DNA from: Acidobacteriota bacterium
GTDB lineage: Bacteria; Acidobacteriota; Terriglobia; Acidiferrales; UBA7541
Reading direction: 5' to 3'
Assembly: GCA_003225295.1 (NCBI GenBank)
Contig: QHYZ01000046.1
Span: 124,001-188,000 of the forward strand
DNA: 64,000 bases
In this document: positions 20,175-28,489 of the stretch, piece after piece
How positions within the stretch are numbered: the stretch's first letter is position 1
Layout: the number at the start of each line of letters is the position of its first letter
Program-made: the position numbers and the translations under genes
Notes under the pieces: generated by a model
The model's database searches: none
What the model was told of the DNA's origin: nothing
Seen by the model: only the letters and a program-made list of their open reading frames with translations

Positions 20175-21329
20175 GTGCCTCTGCCACCGACTCTTATCGC
20201 CGCAGTTCCTCTGTTCATCTGGATTTATCTGCTGCTGGCGCGCGGACATTTTTGGCGTGTCCGCGAGGACCATCTCGAACCGAAACCTTTAGAAAACTGG
20301 CCACGCGTCACCGTCATTGTTCCAGCCCGCAATGAAGCCCAGACCATTGCCCAATCAATTCTTTCGCTGGCGAAGCAGGACTATCCCGGAGAATTCTCCA
20401 TCATCCTTGTTGACGACCACAGCGAGGATGGCACCGCTGTGCTCGCCGAACAAGCTGCCAATGAATCTGGCACACCGCAGCGCGTGAACATTCACTCGGC
20501 GGCTCCACTCGTCCCAGGCTGGACCGGAAAACTCTGGGCGCTAAACGAAGGAGTCTTCGCGGCGGCGGAAAAAACCCCGGTATTCTTTTGGTTCACCGAT
20601 GCGGATGTGGTGCATGCGCCAGACACGTTGCGCTGCCTGGTTTTCCGCGCGGAGAGTGATTCGCTGGACCTCGCGTCGCTCATGGTGCTCCTGCAAGCGA
20701 AGACCCTTCCTGAACGGCTTCTGATTCCGCCGTTTCTCTATTTTTTCCTGATGCTTTATCCGCCGCGCTGGATCGCCGACCCGCATGCCAGCACGGCCGG
20801 AGCGGCGGGCGGTTGCATGGTGTTGCGCCGTAGCGCTCTCGAGCGCATCGGTGGGATGGCCGCAATTCGTGGACAGCTGATTGACGACTGTGCGCTGGCG
20901 CGCGCCGTGAAGAAAAGCGGTGGACAAATCTGGATGGGACTTACCAGCACCAGCGTGAGTTTGCGGAACTACGGAACGTTTGCGGAAATTCGCGACCTGA
21001 TTGCGCGCACCGCTTTCACCCAACTGCGCTATTCCTTTCTGCTGCTTATCGCCGCGCTAATCGGCTTGTTTGTAATCTTCTTACTGGCCTGGATTGCTTT
21101 TTTCACCCTGGATGATCCGGGGTGGTTGCTGGCGAGCACGGCCATTTCCATCATGACGGCGACGCACGGAGCGGCCGTCAGGTTTTACGGCCTCCCCTGG
21201 GTCTGGGCTTTGACGTTGCCGTTCGCGGCGGTGTTCTACGGCTACGCAACGTGTGTTTCGGCGGTGCGCTACTGGCTCGGCCGTGGCGGCCAATGGAAGG
21301 GACGCGCGCAAGCGCAGCGAAGAGACTAA
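20175..21329 (+). CDS. hpnB: Hopene-associated-type glycosyltransferase HpnB
   Basis: A 384-residue membrane GT2 from GTG 20175. After one N-terminal helix it has [20 protein letters not shown] and FTDADV (the DxD-like metal site). The segments [26 protein letters not shown] and [12 protein letters not shown] are typical of the HpnB group, and hydrophobic helices close the C-terminus. HpnB proteins lie beside hopanoid genes in many bacteria, with an unproven role in hopanoid glycosylation. No squalene-hopene cyclase gene is in this window. It starts 32 bases after the oxidoreductase cluster. Confidence 0.78.
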   Translation: MPLPPTLIAAVPLFIWIYLLLARGHFWRVREDHLEPKPLENWPRVTVIVPARNEAQTIAQSILSLAKQDYPGEFSIILVDDHSEDGTAVLAEQAANESGTPQRVNIHSAAPLVPGWTGKLWALNEGVFAAAEKTPVFFWFTDADVVHAPDTLRCLVFRAESDSLDLASLMVLLQAKTLPERLLIPPFLYFFLMLYPPRWIADPHASTAGAAGGCMVLRRSALERIGGMAAIRGQLIDDCALARAVKKSGGQIWMGLTSTSVSLRNYGTFAEIRDLIARTAFTQLRYSFLLLIAALIGLFVIFLLAWIAFFTLDDPGWLLASTAISIMTATHGAAVRFYGLPWVWALTLPFAAVFYGYATCVSAVRYWLGRGGQWKGRAQAQRRD

Positions 21330-21472
21330 TGCGCATCGCGCGGCATCTAAATTTCTGGTTTTGCGCATCGAAATTTGTTATCCTCTCGAAAGGTGAAGTA
21401 CAGGGCTGTATCCCGTTGGCCGCTCGGCGGCCACCTTCTGACGAAAGGCAGGGAGCGGCACCGGAGGCCACC

Positions 21473-22363
21473 ATGAGCGTTCTCCACAATTCCGGGAACG
21501 GCAAAATCACCGTGCCCGATCTCCTGCAGCGCAAGAGCCAAGCGGCAGACTCACCTTCCAACTTCCAGAAAATCACTTGCCTGACGGCGTATGACTATCC
21601 GACCGCGCGGCTGCTCGACGAAGCCGGTGTGGATTTGATCCTTGTCGGCGATTCGCTCGGCATGGTCGTGTTGGGGCATGAGAGCACGCTGGCAGTAACG
21701 GTCGATGAGATGCTGCACCACACTCGCGCCGTGCGGCGCGGAACGCGCCGTGCGCTTCTTGTGGCCGACATGCCTTACGGCAGCTATCACGCGGACATGG
21801 CGGATTCGCTGCACAATGCCATGCGTTTCGTAAAGGAAGCTGGCGCCGAGGCCGTGAAGGTGGAGGGCGGTGAACGCCGCCTGGAGTTGATCTCCCGGCT
21901 GACAGAAGCTGAAATCCCGGTCATGGGTCATGTCGGACTGACACCGCAATCGGTGAATGCCCTTGGCGGATATCGCGTGCAGGGCAAGACAGCAGATACC
22001 GCCGAGCGGTTGATGCGCGATGCGCGGGCGGTGGAGGCGGCGGGTGCTTTTGCGGTTGTTCTAGAGGCGGTGCCTCGTGAGCTGGCGGCCGAGATTACGC
22101 GCGAATTGCGTATTCCGACGATCGGCATCGGTGCCGGCCCGGACTGCGACGGGCAGATTCTCGTCGTTCATGATCTTCTGGGTCTTACATTCAACCACAC
22201 GCCGAAATTTGCGCGCCAGTATGCCAATATCGGAGAAATGATCTCGCATGCGGTGCGCCAATATTGCTCCGACGTAGGCAACGGCGGATTCCCTTCCGAC
22301 GCGGAGTCCTACCACGCCCCGCAGATGGCCAAAGGGCGCAAGACGATTTTCATCGCGAGCTGA
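21473..22363 (+). CDS. panB: 3-methyl-2-oxobutanoate hydroxymethyltransferase
   Basis: A 296-residue protein from ATG 21473, the first step of pantothenate synthesis: ketoisovalerate plus methylene-tetrahydrofolate gives ketopantoate. Visible motifs are LTAYDYPTARLLDEAGVD, VGDSLGMVVLGHEST, DMPYGSY, AVKVEGG, MGHVGLTPQS and the conserved IGIGAGPDCDGQILV-type region. The cytoplasmic TIM barrel is full length. panC lies two genes downstream, separated by a DinB-fold gene, so the group is probably one operon. Confidence 0.97.
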   Translation: MSVLHNSGNGKITVPDLLQRKSQAADSPSNFQKITCLTAYDYPTARLLDEAGVDLILVGDSLGMVVLGHESTLAVTVDEMLHHTRAVRRGTRRALLVADMPYGSYHADMADSLHNAMRFVKEAGAEAVKVEGGERRLELISRLTEAEIPVMGHVGLTPQSVNALGGYRVQGKTADTAERLMRDARAVEAAGAFAVVLEAVPRELAAEITRELRIPTIGIGAGPDCDGQILVVHDLLGLTFNHTPKFARQYANIGEMISHAVRQYCSDVGNGGFPSDAESYHAPQMAKGRKTIFIAS

Positions 22364-22401
22364 GCAGTCCGCAAATCTGCAAACGCGAACAGGAGCCGGA
22401 C

Positions 22402-22941
22402 ATGACGCCCCAAGAGATGCGGATGCTGTACGACTACAACGCCTGGGCCAATCATCGGTCGCTAGACGCGGCGTCCAGCCTCTCGACTGACAAGTTCGTT
22501 CAGCCGATGGGTTCCAGCTTCGGTTCCGTGCGCGACACTCTGGCGCACGTTTTCGGCGCCGAATGGATCTGGCTGGAACGCTTTCAGGGGCGGTCCCCTG
22601 CATCGCTCCCGGATACGACGCAATTCAAAGACGTGGGGAGTCTGAAAGAGCGCTGGAGCGAACACGAAACGCGCCTGCTTGGTTTTGTGCGCGGATTGGC
22701 GCAGTCCGACCTAAACCGCGTTTTTGGTTACAAGACGCTGAAATTCGGCGTTTACAGCAATCCTCTTTGGGAGTCCATGCAGCATCTGGTCAATCACGGG
22801 ACCTATCACCGCGGACAGGTCACCACGCTGCTGCGACAGCTAGGCGCACAGCCCATCGCGACAGACCTGATGCACTTCTATCGCGAACGCGCCACGGCAG
22901 CGAGCTCCTATCCTGTGGGCACCGTTCCGACTTCGAGCTAA
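22402..22941 (+). CDS. DinB-family metal-binding four-helix protein
   Basis: A 179-residue protein from ATG 22402 with AGGAG seven bases upstream. It shows the DinB/YfiT fold signature: an N-terminal YDYNAWANHR helix, a first histidine in LAHVFGAEW, and the paired histidines NHGTYHRGQ near residue 135. Together these form a nickel- or zinc-binding triad. Some family members are thiol-S-transferases and most are uncharacterised. Its stop codon overlaps the ATG of panC (TAATG at 22939-22943), which fixes it in the pantothenate operon. A role in pantothenate or thiol metabolism is only suggested by that position. Confidence 0.85.
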   Translation: MTPQEMRMLYDYNAWANHRSLDAASSLSTDKFVQPMGSSFGSVRDTLAHVFGAEWIWLERFQGRSPASLPDTTQFKDVGSLKERWSEHETRLLGFVRGLAQSDLNRVFGYKTLKFGVYSNPLWESMQHLVNHGTYHRGQVTTLLRQLGAQPIATDLMHFYRERATAASSYPVGTVPTSS

Positions 22942-23855
22942 TGAAAGCCGGCAAGATGCCGGTGCTACCAACCGTGGAAACCATCCGCACGATTGCATGG
23001 ATGAAGGAACACACGCGGCAAGCACGCGCGGAAAGCCGCATCATCGGGCTGGTGCCGACCATGGGTGCGCTGCACGCGGGGCACTTGTCGCTCGTCGAAC
23101 GAGCCAGACGCGATTGCTCGCCGGTGATTGCGTCTATCTTCGTCAATCCGAAGCAGTTCGGCCCCCACGAGGATTTTGCAAAATATCCGCGCATGCTCGT
23201 TAGCGACAGCGAAAAACTTCAGCGCGCAGGCGTGGATTCGCTCTTTGCGCCGGAACCAGCGGACATCTATCCCCATGGATTTTCAACCTACGTTAATGTC
23301 GACGGCTTGAGCGATAGACTTGAAGGGCGATCACGGCCCGGCCACTTCCGCGGCGTCACGACAGTGGTCATGAAGCTGCTGCAAATTGTGCAGCCCAACT
23401 ATGCATACTTCGGACGTAAGGATGCGCAGCAATCGCGGCTCATCACGCAAATGACGCGCGACTTGAATCTGGATACGGAAATCGTGGTTTGCCCGCCAGT
23501 GCGCGAGCCGGATGGGTTGGCGCTTTCCTCGCGAAACATCTATTTGAGCGCGGACGAACGCAAGGCCGCCACGGTGTTGTATGGCGCGCTCCAAGCAGCG
23601 AAAAGCGAGCTTGCCGCGGGAGTTCGCGATGCGCTGCAATTGCAGGCCGTGCTCCACGGCACGCTCGGCGCGGAGCGTCAGGCAAGGGTGGACTATGCGG
23701 AGATCGTTGACGCCGAATCATTCGAGCCGGTGATTCGTGTGAGCAAACCTTGCTATGTTCTCCTCGCGGTTTTCATCGGCAAGACGCGGCTGATCGATAA
23801 TCTGTTTGTAGAACCGAAATCATCGAATTCCGAGGAACTGGTGTTTCACTTTTAG
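22941..23855 (+). CDS. panC: Pantothenate synthetase
   Basis: ATG 22941 overlaps the DinB stop codon and gives 304 residues. The enzyme condenses pantoate and beta-alanine with ATP. Motifs are VPTMGALHAGHLSL (HIGH-like nucleotide binding), IFVNPKQFGP, the pantoate site around RPGHFRGV, GRKDAQQ, and PDGLALSSRN. The first about 20 codons overlap a palindrome (22947-22963), so translation may begin at a later codon such as ATG 22956. The catalytic domain is complete. Confidence 0.95.
   Translation: MKAGKMPVLPTVETIRTIAWMKEHTRQARAESRIIGLVPTMGALHAGHLSLVERARRDCSPVIASIFVNPKQFGPHEDFAKYPRMLVSDSEKLQRAGVDSLFAPEPADIYPHGFSTYVNVDGLSDRLEGRSRPGHFRGVTTVVMKLLQIVQPNYAYFGRKDAQQSRLITQMTRDLNLDTEIVVCPPVREPDGLALSSRNIYLSADERKAATVLYGALQAAKSELAAGVRDALQLQAVLHGTLGAERQARVDYAEIVDAESFEPVIRVSKPCYVLLAVFIGKTRLIDNLFVEPKSSNSEELVFHF
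22947..22969. repeat. Palindrome at the panC start, REP-like
   Basis: GCCGGC-AAGAT-GCCGGT followed by GCTACC. The same end (TGCTACC) follows the palindrome at 7795-7816. The element lies inside the first codons of panC and would form a stable hairpin immediately after the start codon in the mRNA. It could be a dispersed palindromic repeat, a translational control, or both. Confidence 0.4.
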
Positions 23856-23872
23856 CGCCGTTCGAGCGCTTT
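23854..23872 (+). terminator. Weak intrinsic terminator after panC
   Basis: AGCGC-CGTTCGA-GCGCT hairpin overlapping the panC stop codon, followed by a short T-rich stretch (TTCATTCTGCTTT). The stem is only five pairs and the T-run is broken, so termination strength is uncertain. It suits the end of the panB-dinB-panC transcript. Confidence 0.4.
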
Positions 23873-23943
23873 CATTCTGCTTTCGCTGATTCCTTCTGCT
23901 AGGCTTTTCTTCGAGCCCCTAATCCATACCCGAGGTGACGGAG

Positions 23944-24522
23944 ATGAATACACGAATTCGCCTGGTTTCCATTTTTCTTGCCGTAGCACTGCTATGGCCT
24001 GCCCCGGCACAGGCCGGAGGCACGGTTCCAGAAGGAACGAAGATTTCGGTGGTTATCGACCAAGCAGTGAGCTCCAAGACGGCCAAGATGGGGCAGACGG
24101 TAACAGGCACGGTCTTGCAAGATGTGGCGTCTGGCGGCAAAGTAGTGATTCCCAGGGGCTCGGCAGCGAAATTGACGGTGAGCAGCGTGCAGGCTTCGGG
24201 CCGCTTGTCCACGCCAGCAAAACTGTATTTGCGGCTGCGCACGGTGACCGTGGGCGGGAAGACGTACACCTTGTCGACAAGCTCCGCCGGCCGAGCCGAG
24301 GGCGGCAAGGGTAAACGGGATGCCGGGTTCATCGGCGGCGGCGCAGCTGGCGGCGCGATTATTGGAGCGCTGGCTGGAGGCGGCAAGGGCGCAGCGATCG
24401 GTGCAGCGGCTGGCGCGGGAGCGGGAACCGCCGGCGCAGCGGCCACCGGGAAGAAAGAGATCGACCTTCCAGCCGAAACAAAGCTGGTTTTCACAACGCG
24501 GACAGCCATAGCCATCAACTGA
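23944..24522 (+). CDS. Secreted protein with glycine-zipper segment
   Basis: A 192-residue protein from ATG 23944, with GAGGTG seven bases upstream. A signal peptide ends near PAQAGG. The middle (residues about 27-115) is a beta-rich domain opening VPEGTKISVVIDQAVSSKTA, a pattern recurring in small exported proteins of Acidobacteriota. It is followed by a glycine/alanine zipper (GFIGGGAAGGAIIGALAGGG and on, about residues 128-170) of the type that inserts into or crosses membranes. The last residues return to the same beta pattern. The function is unknown; the outer membrane or periplasm is the likely location. Confidence 0.75.
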   Translation: MNTRIRLVSIFLAVALLWPAPAQAGGTVPEGTKISVVIDQAVSSKTAKMGQTVTGTVLQDVASGGKVVIPRGSAAKLTVSSVQASGRLSTPAKLYLRLRTVTVGGKTYTLSTSSAGRAEGGKGKRDAGFIGGGAAGGAIIGALAGGGKGAAIGAAAGAGAGTAGAAATGKKEIDLPAETKLVFTTRTAIAIN

Positions 24523-24804
24523 CATAATTCCTGAAAGCAGGCCGAGTTGCTGCGGAAGCTCTTTCCTCTCCTTCCCCCCTCGGCTAACTTCTTCAAGTAA
24601 ATCTTTAAACATGCGGTAGCGTCCCACACCCGCCTGTTTTCGAAGAGCGTGGGGAAGCTCATGACGGCAAGGAGCGGTCAAAGTTATGAAACACAATGAC
24701 TTACAGGTCTGCACCGGGCGCCAAAGAAGGAAAGAGTGGGCCAGCTGCTGATGGCTAAGAAGGGGAGAGGCCCACACAATTTGTGAGCGCATTGCCGCCC
24801 GGGG

Positions 24805-25266
24805 CTAGCTCGGGGAGACGCGTTTGAGGACCTCAGCGGCGTGGCCTTTGGCTTTGACCAGGGGCCAGATCACTTCGATTTTGCCGGTTTTGCCGATCAG
24901 GAAGGAGCTGCGCACGATACCCATGAAGGTGCGGCCCATGAATTGTTTTTTCTGCCACGCGCCGAACTTTTGGATGGTTTTGTGGCGGGGATCGCTGAGC
25001 AGGGGGAAATTGAGATTTTGCTTGGCCTTGAACGAGGCTTGAGCTTTGACGGGGTCGGCGCTCATGCCCAGAACGGCCACGCCGAGCTTGTCGAAATCTT
25101 TTTTTGCGTCACGAAACTCGGACGCCTCGATGGCTCAACCTGAAGTATTTGCTTTGGGAAAGAAAAAGAGGAGGACGCGCTGGCCGACGAAGTCTTGGAG
25201 CGCGATTTCCTTGCCTTCGTCGGATTGGAGCCGGAAGCCGGGGGCTTGGGAACCTACTTTAAGCAT
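24805..25266 (-). CDS. bcp: Bcp-type peroxiredoxin with in-frame TGA at the peroxidatic position (candidate selenoprotein)
   Basis: One frame runs from ATG 25266 to TAG 24805, 153 codons, the usual Bcp length. It is broken only by TGA at 25137-25135. The N-terminal part has QAPGFRLQSDEGKEIAL, then FFFPKANTSG directly before TGA. After the TGA come AIEASEFRDAKKDF, VAVLGMSADP, LLSDP, FMGRTFMGIVRSSFLI. In Bcp the motif PxxxTxxC puts the peroxidatic cysteine exactly at the TGA, and the catalytic arginine in GIVRSSF is present. No cysteine is encoded anywhere, so a resolving cysteine is absent too. This fits selenocysteine insertion, supported by a hairpin just downstream. The alternative is a TGC/TGT to TGA mutation or read error. 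The SelA, SelB, SelC and SelD genes would have to be elsewhere. Confidence 0.82.
25106..25125 (-). promoter_or_regulatory. Candidate bacterial SECIS hairpin
   Basis: Nine bases after the TGA, the RNA reads GCGUC-CGA-GUU-UCG-U-GACGC. It forms an eight-pair stem with one bulged U on the 3' side and a GUU loop, placed 18-20 nucleotides after the UGA. Bacterial SECIS elements sit immediately downstream of the UGA and carry a GU in the apical loop, and a bulged U is known to matter for SelB binding in E. coli formate dehydrogenase. The fit was made by eye. Confidence 0.68.
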
Positions 25267-25460
25267 TCAAGTTCCTCTTTCTAAAGCACCGCACCCGGCT
25301 AGGTGGGGGCGCGGCGGGCGCCCTGCACCGTTCGTCGGGGTACCTCGGGCATGAAGTATACGTTGCGATTGTCGGCGATCCTCATCGGTTCGCCTCAAAA
25401 TGACACCCTCAGGTTTAGCCTCGGGCTAGATCCGAAAATCCTTGAGAAAACTTAGCGCCT

Positions 25461-26939
25461 CTAAGCCAGCAGCTTGCGCAGGATGTCGTTGACGGCCTGC
25501 GGGTTAGCCTGGCCGCGCGTGGCCTTCATGACCTGGCCCACGAAGAACTTGAAGACGCCTTGGTTGCCGGCTTTGTACTTGGCGAGGTTCGCGGGTTCCT
25601 TGGCGATGATTTCCCGCGCGGCTTGTTCGATGGCGCTATCGCCCACCTGGGCGCCGAGGCCTTCGGCGGCGACGATCTCGGCGGCGCTGCGGCCGGAGTC
25701 CAACATCGTGGCGAAAACTTTCTTCCCGATCGTGCCGGTAATCTTGCCGGATTCGACTAGCTGGACGAGTTCCGCCAGCGCAGCTGGTTCCATGTGGCTG
25801 TCCGCGAATGCCCTGTCGGAGAGCCGACCGAGGAGTTCGGTTAGTATCCAATTCGCAGAACTCTTTCCGGGCGCTCCAGCTGCCACAACGGCTTCAAAAT
25901 AATCGGCCAGCGTGCGCGAGGTAGTCAAAACTTCGGCGTCATACGGCGTGATGCCATAGGAAGAGGCGAAGCGCTCGCGCTTAGCGTCGGGCAGTTCGGG
26001 GAGCGTGCGGCGGACTTCTCCGCGCCAAGCGGCACTGACGTGGACGGGAAGCAGGTCGGGCTCGGGAAAATAACGGTAGTCGTGGGCCTTTTCTTTCGAA
26101 CGCATGGAGACGGTGCGGCTCTCGGCTTGGTTCCAGTGGCGCGTCTCCTGCAAGATGCTTCCGCCGGATTCTAGTACCCCGACGTGGCGTTCAATCTCGT
26201 GCTGCAGTGCTTTTTGCAGGTAACGGAAGGAGTTCAGGTTCTTTACTTCGACCTTGGTGCCGAATTCTTTCGCTCCGCGCGGGCGCACGCTTACGTTGGC
26301 GTCGCAGCGAAGCGAGCCTTCTTCCATGTTGCAATCGCTGACGCCGGTGTAAAGCATGATCTGGCGGAGTGCGGTGAGGTAGGCATAGGCCTCCTCGGGC
26401 GTGCGCATGTCCGGTTCGGAGACGATTTCGCTGAGGGGCGTGCCACAGCGGTTGTAGTCGATGTACGCCTTGGTGGCGGATTGCGAGAAACCTTCGTGGA
26501 GATTTTTCGCTGCGTCTTCTTCCAGGTGAAGCCGCGTGATGCCAATCCGTTTCTTGGCGCCGCCAACTTCGACTTCCAGCCAGCCACCGGTAGCGAGGGG
26601 CAATTCGTATTGCGAGATCTGGTAGCCCTTGGGCAGATCGGGGTAGAAATAGTTTTTTCGGGCGAAGCGCGAATGTTCGTGGACCGTGCAATTCAGGGCG
26701 AGCGCGGCACGCATGGCCATTTCGACGGCGCGCTTGTTCACGACGGGGAGAGTTCCCGGCAAGCCGAGGCACACCGGGCAGACGTTGGTGTTCGGCGGAT
26801 CGCCGAACCGCGTCGAGCAGCCGCAAAAGATTTTCGTTCTGGTGAGCAGCTGGACGTGGACTTCCAAGCCGATGACCGGCTCGTATTTCGCGAGCACATC
26901 CGGCGCGAGCGAAGCTGCCTCTGGAGTGGATTTCGGCAT
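25461..26939 (-). CDS. gatB: Asp-tRNA(Asn)/Glu-tRNA(Gln) amidotransferase subunit B
   Basis: A 492-residue protein from ATG 26939. GatB activates mischarged Glu-tRNA(Gln) or Asp-tRNA(Asn) by phosphorylation before amidation with ammonia delivered by GatA. Visible are the opening YEPVIGLEVHVQL, the zinc-binding CGCS and CPVCLGLPG pairs, the RKNYFYPDLPKGYQISQYE signature, and the C-terminal helical tRNA-binding (YqeY-like) domain ending MKATRGQANP. It is full length. gatA and gatC are not in this window. Confidence 0.97.
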   Translation of the reverse strand: MPKSTPEAASLAPDVLAKYEPVIGLEVHVQLLTRTKIFCGCSTRFGDPPNTNVCPVCLGLPGTLPVVNKRAVEMAMRAALALNCTVHEHSRFARKNYFYPDLPKGYQISQYELPLATGGWLEVEVGGAKKRIGITRLHLEEDAAKNLHEGFSQSATKAYIDYNRCGTPLSEIVSEPDMRTPEEAYAYLTALRQIMLYTGVSDCNMEEGSLRCDANVSVRPRGAKEFGTKVEVKNLNSFRYLQKALQHEIERHVGVLESGGSILQETRHWNQAESRTVSMRSKEKAHDYRYFPEPDLLPVHVSAAWRGEVRRTLPELPDAKRERFASSYGITPYDAEVLTTSRTLADYFEAVVAAGAPGKSSANWILTELLGRLSDRAFADSHMEPAALAELVQLVESGKITGTIGKKVFATMLDSGRSAAEIVAAEGLGAQVGDSAIEQAAREIIAKEPANLAKYKAGNQGVFKFFVGQVMKATRGQANPQAVNDILRKLLA

Positions 26940-27191
26940 AAGCCGACGAAGATTATAGCAGAGCGGGGTTGTCAGTTCTTCGTTGTCGGTTTTCAGCAGG
27001 AAAAGAAATTTTGAGCGTTACTCGGGTGTGCCAGGATTTTTCTGAAGTGGGTTGGGCGGCGCACGGGAAGGAAGGTCATGGCGTCAGGCAACACACGGCC
27101 AGGGTGATCCGCCACTACCGCCACTCTAAGAGCCGGACGGCCACCCGGCTGTAACAAAGTAGCGAGAAGCCTGGCCAACTGTGCATGCAGG

Positions 27192-27743
27192 CTAGTGTTG
27201 GCAGGCGGGCTGCCGCAGTGCGGGGAAAACTTGCTCGGCTAAAGCGAATCCGCCAAACAGAAGCGCAGCGTAGCAGGCGTCGCCGGCGAGCGTATTCCAG
27301 AAGAAGGGCAGGCCGGCGAGGTAGCAGGCGGCCAAGCCGGAGGCGGTTTTTGCATAGGAATTCAAGAGCCACCAGACGGCAAAGTTGGTGACCAGGAAAA
27401 ATTGAGCGGAGCCCAGGAGCGTGGCTGCTCCGATGCGAAGAACGGTTCGACGATTCGCGAAGAAGCGGCCGATGAGCACGTTGAGGAGAAAGCTGGCGTA
27501 GACGACGGGGATGAGCTTGTGAAAGCCGATGAAGACGTCTCCCGCGAATAGGGCGACAAGCGGGACGAGCAAGGCGATTCGGCGGTCCTTGAGCACCGCG
27601 CCGGAGAAGAGCGCCATGGCTCCAACGGGAGTGAGATTCCACGGATGCGGTGCAACGCGCAAGGCCGCGGCAAGCATAATCAGGGCCAGAGCGAACAGCG
27701 TGCGACAGAGCAGACTTTCCTTTTGAGACATTTCCGTGTTCAT
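27192..27743 (-). CDS. Small polytopic membrane protein of the B12 locus (DUF6580-like)
   Basis: A 183-residue protein from ATG 27743, with GGAGG at 27758-27754. It has about five or six hydrophobic helices, and the patterns LRVAPHPWNLTPVGAMALFSGA, FAGDVFIGF and LLNVLIGRFF resemble DUF6580 proteins. The topology is like that of substrate-binding (S) components of ECF vitamin transporters. The start overlaps the stop codon of the DUF71-type gene by ATGA (27743-27740), tying it to the btuB transcript. A role in corrinoid or precursor uptake is inferred from position and topology only. No ECF ATPase or T component is nearby. Confidence 0.7.
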   Translation of the reverse strand: MNTEMSQKESLLCRTLFALALIMLAAALRVAPHPWNLTPVGAMALFSGAVLKDRRIALLVPLVALFAGDVFIGFHKLIPVVYASFLLNVLIGRFFANRRTVLRIGAATLLGSAQFFLVTNFAVWWLLNSYAKTASGLAACYLAGLPFFWNTLAGDACYAALLFGGFALAEQVFPALRQPACQH

Positions 27744-28435
27744 TTTGTTGCTTCCTCCATTTGCGGCAATAAATCGCAAAACACAAAGCCATCGCGATTG
27801 ACAACTTCTCCCGTTCGAACGGGAACGGGAGATTGGAAAATCGGGCCATCGAAGACAAAGCTGTGGAACTCGCCGTTTTCGCCGCAAGGGTCGGCGTCGA
27901 ACGGAAGATCGCGGAAGAAGGATTCGTCCAGTTCGCGACCGGCGAAGCTGGGATCGAGAACTTTGGGGTCGACGCAAGCGGCAACGGCGCGAAAGCGCTG
28001 CTGGTGAAAAAACCGGATCAGCTCGCGAGTGTCGCGTTTCCAGATGGGGAAGAGCGCGGTCATGCCGATGCGGGCGAGGTTTTTCTCGCGGTAGGCGCGC
28101 AGGTCTTCAAGGAAGATATCGCCGAAGGCGACCTTTCGAACACCTTGGCGGTAGAAGAGGCCGAGCGCTTCTTCCAGGCGCGCCTCGTAGACGGAATTGA
28201 CGCATTGAGGCGGGATCGAAACTTCGTGCAGCGGCAGACCAAGAGATTCTGCCTGCCGCCTGAGAAGTTCACGACGAACGCCGTGCATGGCGATGCGCTC
28301 ATAAGTTTCAGTGACGGTGGTGAGCAGCGCGACGACGCGGAAATGCCTCTGTTGCTGCAGGGTGTACAGCGCCATGGCGCTGTCTTTGCCACCGCTCCAG
28401 CAGAACAGGATAGGTTCGCGTGTGTTCGTTTGCAT
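27740..28435 (-). CDS. DUF71/COG2102 ATP pyrophosphatase, likely B12-salvage subfamily
   Basis: A 231-residue protein from ATG 28435. It has the PP-loop motif WSGGKDSAMAL near residue 15 of the adenine-nucleotide alpha-hydrolase fold. Further family motifs are TETYERIAMHGVR, KVAFGDIFLEDLRAYREKNL and the GENGEFHSF active-site loop shared with diphthine-ammonia ligases. Bacteria lack diphthamide, and a bacterial branch of DUF71 has been predicted from gene neighbourhood to act in cobalamin salvage, possibly on amide bonds. The location directly after btuB and under a cobalamin riboswitch supports that reading. The reaction is unproven. Confidence 0.82.
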   Translation of the reverse strand: MQTNTREPILFCWSGGKDSAMALYTLQQQRHFRVVALLTTVTETYERIAMHGVRRELLRRQAESLGLPLHEVSIPPQCVNSVYEARLEEALGLFYRQGVRKVAFGDIFLEDLRAYREKNLARIGMTALFPIWKRDTRELIRFFHQQRFRAVAACVDPKVLDPSFAGRELDESFFRDLPFDADPCGENGEFHSFVFDGPIFQSPVPVRTGEVVNRDGFVFCDLLPQMEEATK

Positions 28436-28489
28436 GGTTTCCGTGGTCCGTGTTTCGTCAACAGAGATTATGGAAGTCTCGCGGCAACC

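Noticed and set aside
24523-24804. Gap after the glycine-zipper gene as a possible RNA gene
   Set aside because: No tRNA cloverleaf, known RNA or conserved frame could be recognised in it.
26184-27014. Plus-strand frame of 276 codons
   Set aside because: Antisense shadow of gatB in GC-rich DNA.
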